A DNA stretch of 7,446 nucleotides, from NCBI GenBank assembly GCA_947440735.1, contig CANESA010000023.1, positions 1 through 7,446 of the forward strand, read 5' to 3'. How positions within the stretch are numbered: position 1 is the stretch's first letter; each line of letters begins with the position of its first letter. The DNA comes from Candidatus Nanopelagicaceae bacterium. Lineage in GTDB: Bacteria; Actinomycetota; Actinomycetes; Nanopelagicales; Nanopelagicaceae. Both the position numbers and the translations under genes were made by a program. The notes beneath the pieces were generated by a model. The model was not told the origin of the DNA. It did no database searches and worked only from the letters and a program-made list of their open reading frames with translations. Positions 1 to 7,048 of the stretch are shown piece after piece.

Positions 1-1818
1 AAGGTCGTATGGGGTCGCGAGTGGGATCCACTTCTGGCTCAAGATCGCGAAGGCGCACTTGTTAATTTGATGAATACAACTCTTGATGGTGATTATCAGA
101 CTTATAAGGCCGAATCAGGAAAATATGTTCGTGATAATTTCTTTGGTCGCGATCCACGTACTGCAGCAATGGTTGCAAGTTGGTCTGATGATCAAGTCTG
201 GGGACTTAAGCGCGGTGGACATGATTACCGCAAGCTCTTTGCAGCATATACCGCTGCGATGCAGGCAAATGGAAAGCCAACTGTCATCCTTGCAAAGACT
301 GTGAAGGGATGGACTCTTGGATCTACATTCGAGGGACGTAACTCAACACATCAGATGAAGAAGATGTCTCTTGAAGATATCGTCACCTTCCGCGATCGTT
401 TGGGAATCCCAGTTCCAGATTCACAGCTAGATAAGTATTTACCTGCGTACTACAAGCCAGCAGATGACTCTGAAGAAGCTAAGTACATGGCAGAGCGTCG
501 CGCCGCACTCGGTGGATCAATTCCACGTCGTCGCGCCAAGTCAAAGCCACTTCCTATGCCAGCTGACTCTGTATACGAGAGCGTCAAGCGCGGATCTGGA
601 CATCAAGAGATTGCCACAACGATGGCATTTGTTCGTATGCTCAAAGATTTGGTGAAGGATCCGGGACTTGGTTCACGTATCGTTCCGATTATTCCTGATG
701 AGGCTCGCACCTTTGGAATGGATTCACTCTTCCCAACGATGAAGATCTACTCACCACACGGCCAGAAGTACACAGCCGTTGACCGTGAATTGATGCTTTC
801 TTATAAGGAATCAACATCGGGAGTCATCCTTCACGAAGGAATTAATGAGGCGGGATCGACAGCATCATTTACCGCAGTAGGAACTTCCTATTCCACTCAT
901 GATGAACCAATGATTCCTATCTACATCTTCTACTCAATGTTTGGATTCCAGCGCACAGGAGATGCGTTCTGGGCGGCTGCCGATCAGTTAGCACGCGGAT
1001 TCGTTCTCGGTGCAACAGCTGGGCGCACCACTCTTAATGGTGAAGGTCTACAGCATGAAGATGGACACTCACATCTTCTTGCTTCAACTAACCCAGCAGT
1101 TGTCTGTTATGACCCAGCATTTGCATACGAAGTCGGACATATCTTTAAAGATGGTCTACGCCGTATGTATGGTGAGAACAGTGAAAACATTTATTACTAC
1201 ATCACTGTGTATAACGAGCCATACCTGCACCCAGAAGAGCCAGCAAACCTCGATGTTGAAGGCCTATTAAAGGGTATTTACTTATTCCGCTCAGGTGAGC
1301 GCCAGCGTAAGAAGAATGCACAGATCTTGGCATCTGGTGTTGCAGTCAACTGGGCTACCAAAGCGCAAGAACTTCTCCAGCAAGATTGGGGAGTCAGCGC
1401 AGATGTTTGGTCTGTGACATCGTGGAATGAACTTCGCCGCGATGGTTTAGCCGTTGATCGCCACAACCTTCTCAATCCTTCAACAAAGAAGAGTGCATAT
1501 CTGACAGATCGCTTGAAGGATGCACAAGGTCCAGTCATTGCAGTCAGCGATTACATGCGCACTGTTCAAGATCAAATTGCTCCATGGATTCCACAGCAAT
1601 TTGCATCCCTTGGTACCGATGGATTTGGTCTTTCAGATACCCGTGGCGCTCTTCGTCGCCACTTCAAGGTTGATGCTGAATCAATCGTCGTTGCTACTCT
1701 TGCTCAACTCGCCAAATCTGGTGATGTCAAAGAGTCAGTAGTACAAGAGGCGCTTAACAAGTATCGTCTTGATGACATCTCAGCGGCAGATCCTGGAAAT
1801 ACAGAAGGATCAGGCTAA
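1..1818 (+). CDS. aceE: Pyruvate dehydrogenase E1 component, homodimeric type (5'-truncated by window edge)
   Basis: This is the thiamine-diphosphate E1 subunit that decarboxylates pyruvate and acetylates the lipoyl groups of E2 in the cytosolic pyruvate dehydrogenase complex. The frame is open from base 1 to a TAA at 1816-1818 (605 residues). The codons before 67 ([12 protein letters not shown]) align with the E. coli AceE segment before its LMNETVDGDYQTF motif, so no start lies in the window and roughly 290-300 N-terminal residues, including the GDG/NN cofactor motif, are off the left edge. Visible family motifs include GHDYRKLF, the mobile loop with STHQMKK (His codon 349-351, matching E. 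coli His407), [19 protein letters not shown] (catalytic Glu codon 835-837, matching E. coli Glu571), [25 protein letters not shown] and the C-terminal [12 protein letters not shown]. No frameshift or lost catalytic residue is seen. In relatives such as Corynebacterium AceE joins a mixed PDH/ODH complex; whether it does here cannot be seen. Confidence 0.97.
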   Translation, partial: KVVWGREWDPLLAQDREGALVNLMNTTLDGDYQTYKAESGKYVRDNFFGRDPRTAAMVASWSDDQVWGLKRGGHDYRKLFAAYTAAMQANGKPTVILAKTVKGWTLGSTFEGRNSTHQMKKMSLEDIVTFRDRLGIPVPDSQLDKYLPAYYKPADDSEEAKYMAERRAALGGSIPRRRAKSKPLPMPADSVYESVKRGSGHQEIATTMAFVRMLKDLVKDPGLGSRIVPIIPDEARTFGMDSLFPTMKIYSPHGQKYTAVDRELMLSYKESTSGVILHEGINEAGSTASFTAVGTSYSTHDEPMIPIYIFYSMFGFQRTGDAFWAAADQLARGFVLGATAGRTTLNGEGLQHEDGHSHLLASTNPAVVCYDPAFAYEVGHIFKDGLRRMYGENSENIYYYITVYNEPYLHPEEPANLDVEGLLKGIYLFRSGERQRKKNAQILASGVAVNWATKAQELLQQDWGVSADVWSVTSWNELRRDGLAVDRHNLLNPSTKKSAYLTDRLKDAQGPVIAVSDYMRTVQDQIAPWIPQQFASLGTDGFGLSDTRGALRRHFKVDAESIVVATLAQLAKSGDVKESVVQEALNKYRLDDISAADPGNTEGSG

Positions 1819-1884
1819 TTCTTCAGCTACTAACCACGTGATCAATCGCATTCCGCCTCTTGCAACAATCTGGTTTGAGCGCGT
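1819..1884. other. Convergent intergenic gap, aceE / MFS permease
   Basis: These 66 bases separate two converging stop codons. I looked for a GC-rich hairpin followed by a T-tract on either strand and found none. The nearest pairing is CGCG...CGCG around 1882-1902, with a badly bulged stem that runs into the permease gene. A CACGTG hexamer near 1836 stands alone. Termination here may be Rho-dependent or simply not visible. Confidence 0.6.
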
Positions 1885-3084
1885 TTAAAGGTCTTTCGCG
1901 ACCCGGGACATAAAGGCGACAGAGATCAACATCAGGCCAGGAATTATCATCGCAATCGCAATCGAGCCAGTGAGTTGAGCTGTCCAGGCAATGACTGTCT
2001 TCACGATTAAAACAAGAATTGCATTGATTACACCCGTCTGGGCAAAAACTACCGCACTTGGCTGAGATGATCGCCTATTTGCTGCAGTGAAGAGTGTGGG
2101 AGAAAGAATTGCCGAAAAGAATCCGCCAATAGCAAAACCTACCAGCGTACAAATATATGCCGCAGTCTTTGAGTGATCTACCAAAAATGAGGAGGCGAGG
2201 ATGAATCCGCTAAATCCAACTCCGCCAATGACACTGCCAAATTTGACCTGCTGTTCAAGTGAAACATAAGGTGTAATTCGATGTTGGCCTAAACGGCCAA
2301 CAATCATGGCGGTAAAGGTAAGGATGTACGGGATCGTGGCAAGTGATCCACGTACGCCGATAGTCTCCTTGGAATAGATTGCAGACCAGTCGGCAGTGCA
2401 AAATTCAACCATAATTCCACAGACCAAAGCCGTTGAAACCAAGTAATCAATGCGGAATGAGGTGAAGAGATCCTTAACTCCAAAATCACTATCATCGTCA
2501 GGAGTAGGTTTGATGAGTTCGGGTCCGAGTTTTCTAATGATTGATAAAAGAATGAAGAAGAGAATGAAGGTAAGAACGTTGATATGCAGAGCAATTCCAA
2601 CAAACTCAACCATAAATCCTGAAATTATTGCCGTCGTGACCGCTCCGATAGTCCAGTAACCGTGCTGGCGACTGAGGATCAATTCTCCAGCACGATCTTG
2701 TGCGTGAAATGCCTGAGCATTGAGTGCTGTATTAAAGAACGAAATTGATGCTCCATTAATGATATTTACAAAAATGAAAATTAACGCAGATTGCAGATGA
2801 ACAACTGCGCCAATTGCCAGACACATTGTTACTGTTGAAATAATCAATACTTTCCTTGCTCCAAACTTATGAACAAAATGGCCACTCGAAAGCAAGGCAA
2901 GAACAGCACCAACTGAACCAAAACTTAAGTAAGTGCCAAATTCGCCATTAGATAAGCCCAAATTCGCCTTAACTTCTGGAAAGCGTGGCACCCAGCTCAT
3001 TATTTCAAAGGCGAAGAAGAAGAAGAGAAGGCCCACATACTTCTTCTCATCAGCAATACTCAAGCGTGCATTAGAAGAGGGCAT
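1885..3084 (-). CDS. MFS permease, YbjJ/fucose-permease-like
   Basis: This is a 399-residue polytopic inner-membrane transporter of the major facilitator superfamily. Hydrophobic stretches are consistent with the usual 12 helices, split by a polar cytosolic linker at about residues 184-206 (rich in Pro and Asp). A loop 2-3 motif, GHFVHKFGARKVL (68-80), is a degenerate form of the MFS signature GxxxDRxGRR. The segments FFNTALNAQA (117-125) and EFCTADWSAIY (227-237) resemble the YbjJ-type branch, where one finds MNxQA and ADWSxxY; substrate and direction are unknown for most members. The longest frame starts at a TTG at 3090, but GGAG at 3092-3095 sits one base from it and 7 bases from the ATG at 3084, so I choose the ATG. 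The start overlaps the end of the upstream thioredoxin-like gene by 14 bases, implying coupled translation. It is the last gene of the minus-strand trio. A four-Phe run near the N-terminus is encoded by a GAA-rich stretch on the plus strand. Confidence 0.85.
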   Translation of the reverse strand: MPSSNARLSIADEKKYVGLLFFFFAFEIMSWVPRFPEVKANLGLSNGEFGTYLSFGSVGAVLALLSSGHFVHKFGARKVLIISTVTMCLAIGAVVHLQSALIFIFVNIINGASISFFNTALNAQAFHAQDRAGELILSRQHGYWTIGAVTTAIISGFMVEFVGIALHINVLTFILFFILLSIIRKLGPELIKPTPDDDSDFGVKDLFTSFRIDYLVSTALVCGIMVEFCTADWSAIYSKETIGVRGSLATIPYILTFTAMIVGRLGQHRITPYVSLEQQVKFGSVIGGVGFSGFILASSFLVDHSKTAAYICTLVGFAIGGFFSAILSPTLFTAANRRSSQPSAVVFAQTGVINAILVLIVKTVIAWTAQLTGSIAIAMIIPGLMLISVAFMSRVAKDL

Positions 3085-3949
3085 TGGCAAGCTCCGCTCT
3101 GGCTTTGATCACACGTGGATCGGCTGGATCAACTAATGAAAAGAGTTCGAGCAGACGATCTTTCACTCGAGCTTTCTCGTCCCCTGAAGTTGCCTTAATA
3201 AGTGCAAGAAGTCGAATGAATGCTGGTTCAACACTTCCGGTTGCTACTTCCATATCAGCTGCAGCGAGAGCACTTTCAATTTCAAGTGGTGAGCTATTTC
3301 CTACAGCGATTGTCTGGGCTGGATCTAGATTAAGAATACGAAGTTGTAATTGTGTATGTGCCAACCCTAATTTTGCATATGGATTGGCAGGCATGCGCGC
3401 CAGGAATCTCTTGTAGGCATCCTCGGCCCCTACTAAATCTCCAGCCTCAAGTGCAGCCAGCGCTTCACTCTCTTCCGGTTCAAGTTTTTCTTCTGGGACT
3501 TCACCAATGCCCTGCTCGGCTGCAATGGTGAGAAGTTTTGAAATCACTGACTTGATATCGCTTTCGGTCATCGCTTCTTCAAAGAGTGGGATCGGTTGCC
3601 CGCCAACGAGTGCGACTGCATAAGGAACAGTACGTGCCTGCAAAGCGCTAGCTACTTCAGGAGCAGCATCAACATCAATGCTTCCAAGTTCCCATGTATC
3701 GCCATCTTCTTTATTAAGTTTATCTAAGATTGCAAGAGTATCTAACGAGTGTGGCGCGCGAGTGCTCCAACAGAGAAGAACTACTGGCTTTGTCATCGAT
3801 AGCTCTACGAAATCTGAAGCTAAGTTTTCCTTTGTTACAACTTTGCCCACTGAAATATTCGGTGAAGATGGTGAAGATGGTGAAGATGGTGCCGGCTTTC
3901 CGAGAGAACTTAAATCAAAAGCTTGACCGAAATTAGGAGGATTAGCCAC
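3071..3949 (-). CDS. Thioredoxin-fold plus TPR protein, CnoX/YbbN-like, lacking the CXXC active site
   Basis: This 292-residue cytosolic protein has the YbbN/CnoX architecture. A short N-terminal tail (NFGQAFDLSSL, 6-16) leads into a PSS-repeat linker (21-30), a thioredoxin fold (about 35-142), and C-terminal TPR-type helices (about 160-292) ending in the family-typical RLLALIKATSGDE, LLELFSLVDPADPRV and ARAELANALF. The active-site position reads WSTRAPHS (61-68), so both redox cysteines are gone. The cis-Pro is kept (TVPY, P109), and C60, just before the Trp, is the only cysteine. In E. coli CnoX is a holdase that hands clients to GroEL and DnaK; a similar chaperone or scaffold role is inferred here, but oxidoreductase activity is not expected. 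The longest frame begins at a TTG at 3958, yet AGGAG (3959-3963) abuts it and lies 9 bases from the GTG at 3949, so GTG is preferred. The gene start overlaps the DUF4032 gene end by 8 bases. Confidence 0.88.
   Translation of the reverse strand: MANPPNFGQAFDLSSLGKPAPSSPSSPSSPNISVGKVVTKENLASDFVELSMTKPVVLLCWSTRAPHSLDTLAILDKLNKEDGDTWELGSIDVDAAPEVASALQARTVPYAVALVGGQPIPLFEEAMTESDIKSVISKLLTIAAEQGIGEVPEEKLEPEESEALAALEAGDLVGAEDAYKRFLARMPANPYAKLGLAHTQLQLRILNLDPAQTIAVGNSSPLEIESALAAADMEVATGSVEPAFIRLLALIKATSGDEKARVKDRLLELFSLVDPADPRVIKARAELANALF
3092..3095 (-). promoter_or_regulatory. Shine-Dalgarno GGAG deciding the MFS start
   Basis: Read on the minus strand, GGAG is followed by 7 bases and then ATG at 3084. 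The alternative TTG start at 3090 would leave only one base between the site and the start codon, too close for ribosome placement. The site lies inside the last codons of the upstream gene. Confidence 0.7.
3861..3890. repeat. 9-bp coding tandem repeat (GGTGAAGAT x3 plus GGT)
   Basis: Three exact copies of GGTGAAGAT at 3861-3869, 3870-3878 and 3879-3887 are followed by a partial GGT. On the minus strand they encode Pro-Ser-Ser repeats in the flexible linker between the N-terminal tail and thioredoxin fold of the CnoX-like protein. The unit is a multiple of three, so copy-number change would lengthen or shorten the linker without shifting frame. Confidence 0.93.
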
Positions 3950-5168
3950 GAACGTCAACTCCTGAATCTCGCCTCATAGGTAGAACGTCAGCAATATAGG
4001 ATAACGCTGCAAACTCTAATCCAACATCGTGGCCAGCCTTTTCGCTTAAATACCAGCGATGCTCAAGGGTTTCATGGAAGAACTGGGCGGCCTCGATTCG
4101 ACCCTGTAATTCAACCGGAATCAATGAAACAGTCGGATAAAAGACTTCATTGAGCCAACGTTTTGCAGATTCATACATCGGAGGGTGAGGAAGATTTTCA
4201 CGGCCTCGGAAGCGATCAAAGGATGCGAGCAAGCGCTTTGCTTGAAGTTCTTCTGTCTCAAGTCCCACCAAATCACGTAATCGATTCTGGTGATATCCAG
4301 CTTCTACAAGTTTGGGTTGAAAGTAAAGCTTCTTACTATCTCCATCAAGAGTGACGGAGACCTCTTCAACAGTAAAGCCAAGGTCTTGGAGTTGGCGCAT
4401 TGCACGTTCGACGGCATGACGATCGTTGGGATCTAACACTTGTCGATCTTTAAGAGTTGCCCAAATTCTGCGATAGCGTTTCATTACAGCATCACTGGCT
4501 CGTACTGGATCCATTCCTGGATAGAGAACTCCTGAAAGTGAGAGATCTTCAAGTTCGGCTGCAACATTGAAGTGAGCAATCTCAAGATCATGCTCACGTT
4601 GTCCATCACTTAAATTCTTTTGAAATTCACCCGTCTCAGCATCAACTAAATATGCTGCAAAGCCTTCGGCATCTCGTCTGAATAAAGTATTAGATAGCGA
4701 ACAATCTCCCCACCAGAAACCAAGGAGATGAAGGCGGACAAGAAGCAGGGCGAGCGCATTGGCCATCAAAGTAATATCTTGTGCGGTGACATCTTTACCG
4801 CTGAGCAAAACTCGATATGGCAGAGAGTATGGAAGAAAGCGTGTTGCTAGGGCGCAGGGAAGTTCTTCACCAAGCTCATCAGTGCGGCCTTCGATCACTG
4901 CAATCGGTTCAACGCTCGGTGCACCAAGATGGGCAAGTTCGCGCAGGGCTTTATATTCACGATTAGCAAACTCTGAGACCGTCTCTTTGACTGCATAGAC
5001 TTCAGAGTCAGGGTCTTCGGTGGAATGTACTAGGCGGACAATGTGTCGAGAAATTCCACGTTTTTCAGTAAGGCTGGGATCTTCGGGCCACTCCTCCAGA
5101 CTCACCTGCCACGGCAATCCTGAGACGGATGCGATCTCCTCACCAAGACCGGTAATTCGCAGCGCCAT
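3942..5168 (-). CDS. DUF4032 protein with N-terminal lipopolysaccharide-kinase-like domain
   Basis: This is a 408-residue, probably cytosolic protein with no signal peptide or membrane segment. The N-terminal half has an atypical kinase fold of the Kdo/WaaP-like type. It shows YAVKE with the candidate ATP-anchoring Lys61, a following helix with Glu71 (ANREYKAL), a catalytic-loop equivalent WGDCSLSN (153-160; Asp155 and Asn160) and LVDAETGEF with Asp176 in the DFG-equivalent position. The usual His of HRD/HGD is replaced (WWGD). The C-terminal half (about 220-400), with KLYFQPKLVEAGYHQNR, RGRENLPHPP and FFHETLEHRWYLSE, matches what I recall of DUF4032 (PF13224), common in actinobacteria and of unknown role. 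The substrate cannot be inferred. The ATG at 5168 has a weak GAGAG 9 bases upstream. A GAGAAT hexamer (5175-5180) ending 6 bases before the ATG could instead be a -10 element for a leaderless message. It is the first gene of the minus-strand trio. Confidence 0.88.
   Translation of the reverse strand: MALRITGLGEEIASVSGLPWQVSLEEWPEDPSLTEKRGISRHIVRLVHSTEDPDSEVYAVKETVSEFANREYKALRELAHLGAPSVEPIAVIEGRTDELGEELPCALATRFLPYSLPYRVLLSGKDVTAQDITLMANALALLLVRLHLLGFWWGDCSLSNTLFRRDAEGFAAYLVDAETGEFQKNLSDGQREHDLEIAHFNVAAELEDLSLSGVLYPGMDPVRASDAVMKRYRRIWATLKDRQVLDPNDRHAVERAMRQLQDLGFTVEEVSVTLDGDSKKLYFQPKLVEAGYHQNRLRDLVGLETEELQAKRLLASFDRFRGRENLPHPPMYESAKRWLNEVFYPTVSLIPVELQGRIEAAQFFHETLEHRWYLSEKAGHDVGLEFAALSYIADVLPMRRDSGVDVRG
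3959..3963 (-). promoter_or_regulatory. Shine-Dalgarno AGGAG deciding the CnoX-like start
   Basis: On the minus strand AGGAG is followed immediately by TTG (3958) and, after 9 bases, by GTG (3949). Only the GTG has workable spacing. The resulting N-terminus, MANPPNFGQAFDLSSL, also looks like that of actinobacterial relatives, which begin shortly before a similar VDLS motif. Confidence 0.7.
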
Positions 5169-5236
5169 GCGTGAATTCTCTCATCAACCACGGGTGAAAG
5201 CCCGATCTAACATGGGATCGCACTTAGAATGGAGAT
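5169..5236. promoter_or_regulatory. Divergent promoter region, DUF4032 gene / AI-2E gene
   Basis: These 68 bases separate two outward-facing start codons and must hold both promoters unless transcription starts inside a gene. Plus strand: TAGAAT at 5225-5230. Minus strand: a weaker GAGAAT at 5175-5180. Each ends 6 bases from its start codon. A short inverted pair, CGGG-6-CCCG (5191-5204), lies in the middle; its 4-bp stem is too small to call an operator. No convincing -35 hexamer was found on either strand. Confidence 0.55.
5225..5230 (+). promoter_or_regulatory. Candidate -10 element TAGAAT for a leaderless AI-2E transcript
   Basis: TAGAAT fits the actinobacterial TANNNT consensus and ends 6 bases before the ATG at 5237, placing the expected transcription start at or next to the A of the start codon. 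A GGAG at 5231-5234 lies only 2 bases from the ATG, too near to act as a ribosome binding site, which favours leaderless translation. Confidence 0.55.
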
Positions 5237-6319
5237 ATGTCACACTCAAAGCGAGAAGAATTCGGCATCGCAGGCGCACCGATTAATCGAACTAACCCTT
5301 TCTATTTTGGTTTTGTTGCAACTCTCGGTGCTCTGGCAGCAATCGTTCTCTTGAGAGCACTTGCAAGCGCAAGTCAGATTTTTATCATAATTCTGCTCGC
5401 CCTCTATCTAGCGATGGGCTTAAATCCGGCAGTTGAAGCGCTAAGAAAGCGCGGTCTCTCGCGAGTAAGTGCAGTTGGTGCCATATTTGTTGGCGTTCTC
5501 GCCTTTGTCACTTTCTTTATTGCCGTTGTAATCCCTCCAGTTATTTCACAAGGTAGTTCGCTCATTAATTCAGCCCCCGGATTGTTGAAAGATCTTGAGA
5601 GCCATCCACTAATAGCGGACCTCAACTCACAGTTTGGTATTATCGATACTCTTCAAACCAAGTTAGCTGAAGTAACATCTGATGGAACGCTGATTATCTC
5701 TGCCTTTGGTGGAGTAATTGGTGTAGGAAAAACAGTTCTCTCTGGCGCATTTACTGGAATTACAGTCCTTATTCTTACCCTCTATTTCATTATTGGTTTG
5801 CCGCAAGCAACTAATTTTGGTTTGCGCTTTGTCCCTGCAACCCGTCGTGAACGTGTTTCAAAGTTAACTTTTGCCATCATCGGACGAGTGGGTTCATTTG
5901 TTGGAAGTCAGATTGCGATCGCCTTTATGGCCTCAATCTTTGTCCTCATCCTCAGCTTTGTCTTAGGGCTTCCATCGCCTTTTGCCATTGCCATGATCGT
6001 CTTGGTCTGTGGATTTATTCCATTGATTGGCCATTACATCGGCAGCACAATCGTGACCCTGATTGCTCTTACGCAATCTTTGCTCTACGGAGTAATAGCC
6101 TTTGTTGCATACATTGTCTATGTACAGATCGAAAACTATGTAGTGACTCCACGCATCATGAAGCGCGCGCTCAATGTTCCAGGGGCAGTGACCATTATTG
6201 CTGCCTTGCTAGGAACATCTCTTCTGGGTCTTATCGGCGGATTGTTGGCAGTCCCGATTGCGGCTTCAATCATCTTGATTTTAGAAGAAGTCGTCTTTCC
6301 GCAAACAGAGAAGAATTAA
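5237..6319 (+). CDS. AI-2E family transporter (PF01594-type membrane protein)
   Basis: This 360-residue integral membrane protein has the family layout. Paired N-terminal helices (about 21-60) precede another helix (about 76-100), then a soluble, helical segment at about 102-150 and a C-terminal bundle (about 160-350). The best signature is QIENYVVTPRIMKRALNVPG (297-316), followed by the glycine-rich ALLGTSLLGLIGGLLAVP. GFIPLIGHYIGS (259-270) is another typical segment. Family members have been linked to autoinducer-2 export (TqsA), Na+/H+ antiport or general small-molecule efflux, so the family name should not be read as proof of quorum-sensing function. GGVIGVGKT (158-166) mimics a P-loop but lies at a membrane segment and is not a nucleotide site. 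The gene stands alone on its strand, faces away from the DUF4032 operon, and its stop overlaps the stop of the converging hydrolase gene. Initiation is probably leaderless. Confidence 0.93.
   Translation: MSHSKREEFGIAGAPINRTNPFYFGFVATLGALAAIVLLRALASASQIFIIILLALYLAMGLNPAVEALRKRGLSRVSAVGAIFVGVLAFVTFFIAVVIPPVISQGSSLINSAPGLLKDLESHPLIADLNSQFGIIDTLQTKLAEVTSDGTLIISAFGGVIGVGKTVLSGAFTGITVLILTLYFIIGLPQATNFGLRFVPATRRERVSKLTFAIIGRVGSFVGSQIAIAFMASIFVLILSFVLGLPSPFAIAMIVLVCGFIPLIGHYIGSTIVTLIALTQSLLYGVIAFVAYIVYVQIENYVVTPRIMKRALNVPGAVTIIAALLGTSLLGLIGGLLAVPIAASIILILEEVVFPQTEKN
6316..6319. other. Interlocked stop codons (TTAA) of converging genes
   Basis: Plus-strand bases 6317-6319 are TAA ending the AI-2E gene, and 6316-6318 read as TAA on the minus strand end the hydrolase gene. 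The palindromic TTAA thus serves both. There is no room for a terminator between the genes, so the two transcripts must overlap at their 3' ends. Confidence 0.95.
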
Positions 6320-7035
6320 TCTTCAATCTCTTGTGTAAGGGGTAATCGCTCTGGCACTATGACTCGCGTAATTTCTGTGAGCACAATATGGACAGCGGGT
6401 TCTCCTACCCATAAGTGCTTTCCACCATCGACAGCAATTAACTTCATATGTTTGATCTTGGCAAATCTTTTGACAGCTTCCTCTGGCACTAAGTAATCAT
6501 CGAATTCCGGAATGAGCGCTGTAATAGGCCGTGGATCACTCACCCAAAAATCAAGATCTGACTCGTGCGAATATTTCAGCGGTGGACTCAGGAGAATCAG
6601 CCCCTTAATCCGTGGATCACGAGCGTGACGAATTGCTAAATCTGTACCAAAGGACCATCCGCAAACCCAGAGTTCTTCAATCTTTAATTGATCACAGCAG
6701 TAATTGATCATCGCTTCTACATCGAATTTTTCGCTATCTCCATTGTCATAAGTACCCGTACTAGTACCCGCTTCACTTGTTGTTCCACGAGTGTTAAAAC
6801 GAACGATGGTAATTCCTGTCATTGCAGGAAGTCTGTTGGCAGCCTTTTTAAAGATATGTGAATCCATCATTCCGCCGCCCGTTGGGTTGGGGTGAAGCAT
6901 CAGCAACGCTGGCGATATCTGCCCATCAATTGGCGCGGCAACTTCGCCCACCAAAGTCTGACCATCAGCTGTTGTCACAGTAAATGGGGTGCGAATTGCA
7001 GGCAACACTGTGCTGGGACGAATTGGTTGCGACAT
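6316..7035 (-). CDS. Alpha/beta hydrolase, COG2945-like
   Basis: This 239-residue soluble, probably cytosolic hydrolase shows a complete candidate triad. The nucleophile elbow is GWSFG (126-130, Ser128), the acid is in PEFDDYLVP (Asp179 or Asp180), and the His is in GGKHLW (His207). An oxyanion-side motif, HPNPTGGGMMDS (48-59), and RFNTRGTTSEAGTSTGTYDNGDSE in two parts (79-89 and 90-102) resemble the small predicted esterases of COG2945, whose members carry HPHPxxGG and RxNFRG. The substrate is unknown. The frame extends upstream to 7086, but that would overlap the preceding gene. The ATG at 7035 has AAGGA 8 bases upstream and sits 11 bases past the upstream stop, so it is the chosen start. 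It is co-transcribed with the small Cys/His protein. The TAA at 6316-6318 overlaps the AI-2E gene stop. Confidence 0.85.
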   Translation of the reverse strand: MSQPIRPSTVLPAIRTPFTVTTADGQTLVGEVAAPIDGQISPALLMLHPNPTGGGMMDSHIFKKAANRLPAMTGITIVRFNTRGTTSEAGTSTGTYDNGDSEKFDVEAMINYCCDQLKIEELWVCGWSFGTDLAIRHARDPRIKGLILLSPPLKYSHESDLDFWVSDPRPITALIPEFDDYLVPEEAVKRFAKIKHMKLIAVDGGKHLWVGEPAVHIVLTEITRVIVPERLPLTQEIED

Positions 7036-7043
7036 AGCGTTGA

Positions 7044-7048
7044 TCCTT
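7044..7048 (-). promoter_or_regulatory. Shine-Dalgarno AAGGA for the hydrolase, overlapping the upstream stop
   Basis: On the minus strand TAAGGA merges the TAA stop (7049-7047) of the small Cys/His gene with the AAGGA site (7048-7044). Eight bases then lead to the ATG at 7035. This arrangement favours coupled translation and rules against the longer hydrolase frame. Confidence 0.75.

Noticed and set aside
67..69. TTG at 67 as the start of the aceE frame.
   Set aside because: The frame is open to base 1 and the preceding 22 codons align with AceE, so the gene is cut by the window edge rather than starting here.
1278..1538. Minus-strand 86-codon open frame inside aceE.
   Set aside because: It is fully contained in a strongly conserved coding region on the other strand, has no family resemblance and no ribosome site; it is a shadow frame.
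1882..1902. CGCG...CGCG pairing with an inner AAAG/CTTT as a terminator for the converging genes.
   Set aside because: The inner pair leaves a 2-base loop, the outer pair is asymmetric, there is no T-tract, and most of it lies in the permease coding region.
3013..3030. GAA-rich purine tract on the plus strand as a regulatory or triplex element.
   Set aside because: It is the complement of a Phe-rich first transmembrane helix; coding explains it.
5632..5740. GGVIGVGKT in the AI-2E protein looks like a Walker A P-loop.
   Set aside because: It sits at a hydrophobic membrane segment of a PF01594-type protein with no Walker B, and lacks the GxxGxGK[ST] spacing.
6758..6767. Perfect 10-bp palindrome GTACTAGTAC flanked by repeated GTACCCG.
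   Set aside because: It lies inside the hydrolase coding region, where it encodes the Gly-Thr-rich loop GTSTGT; codon repetition explains it.
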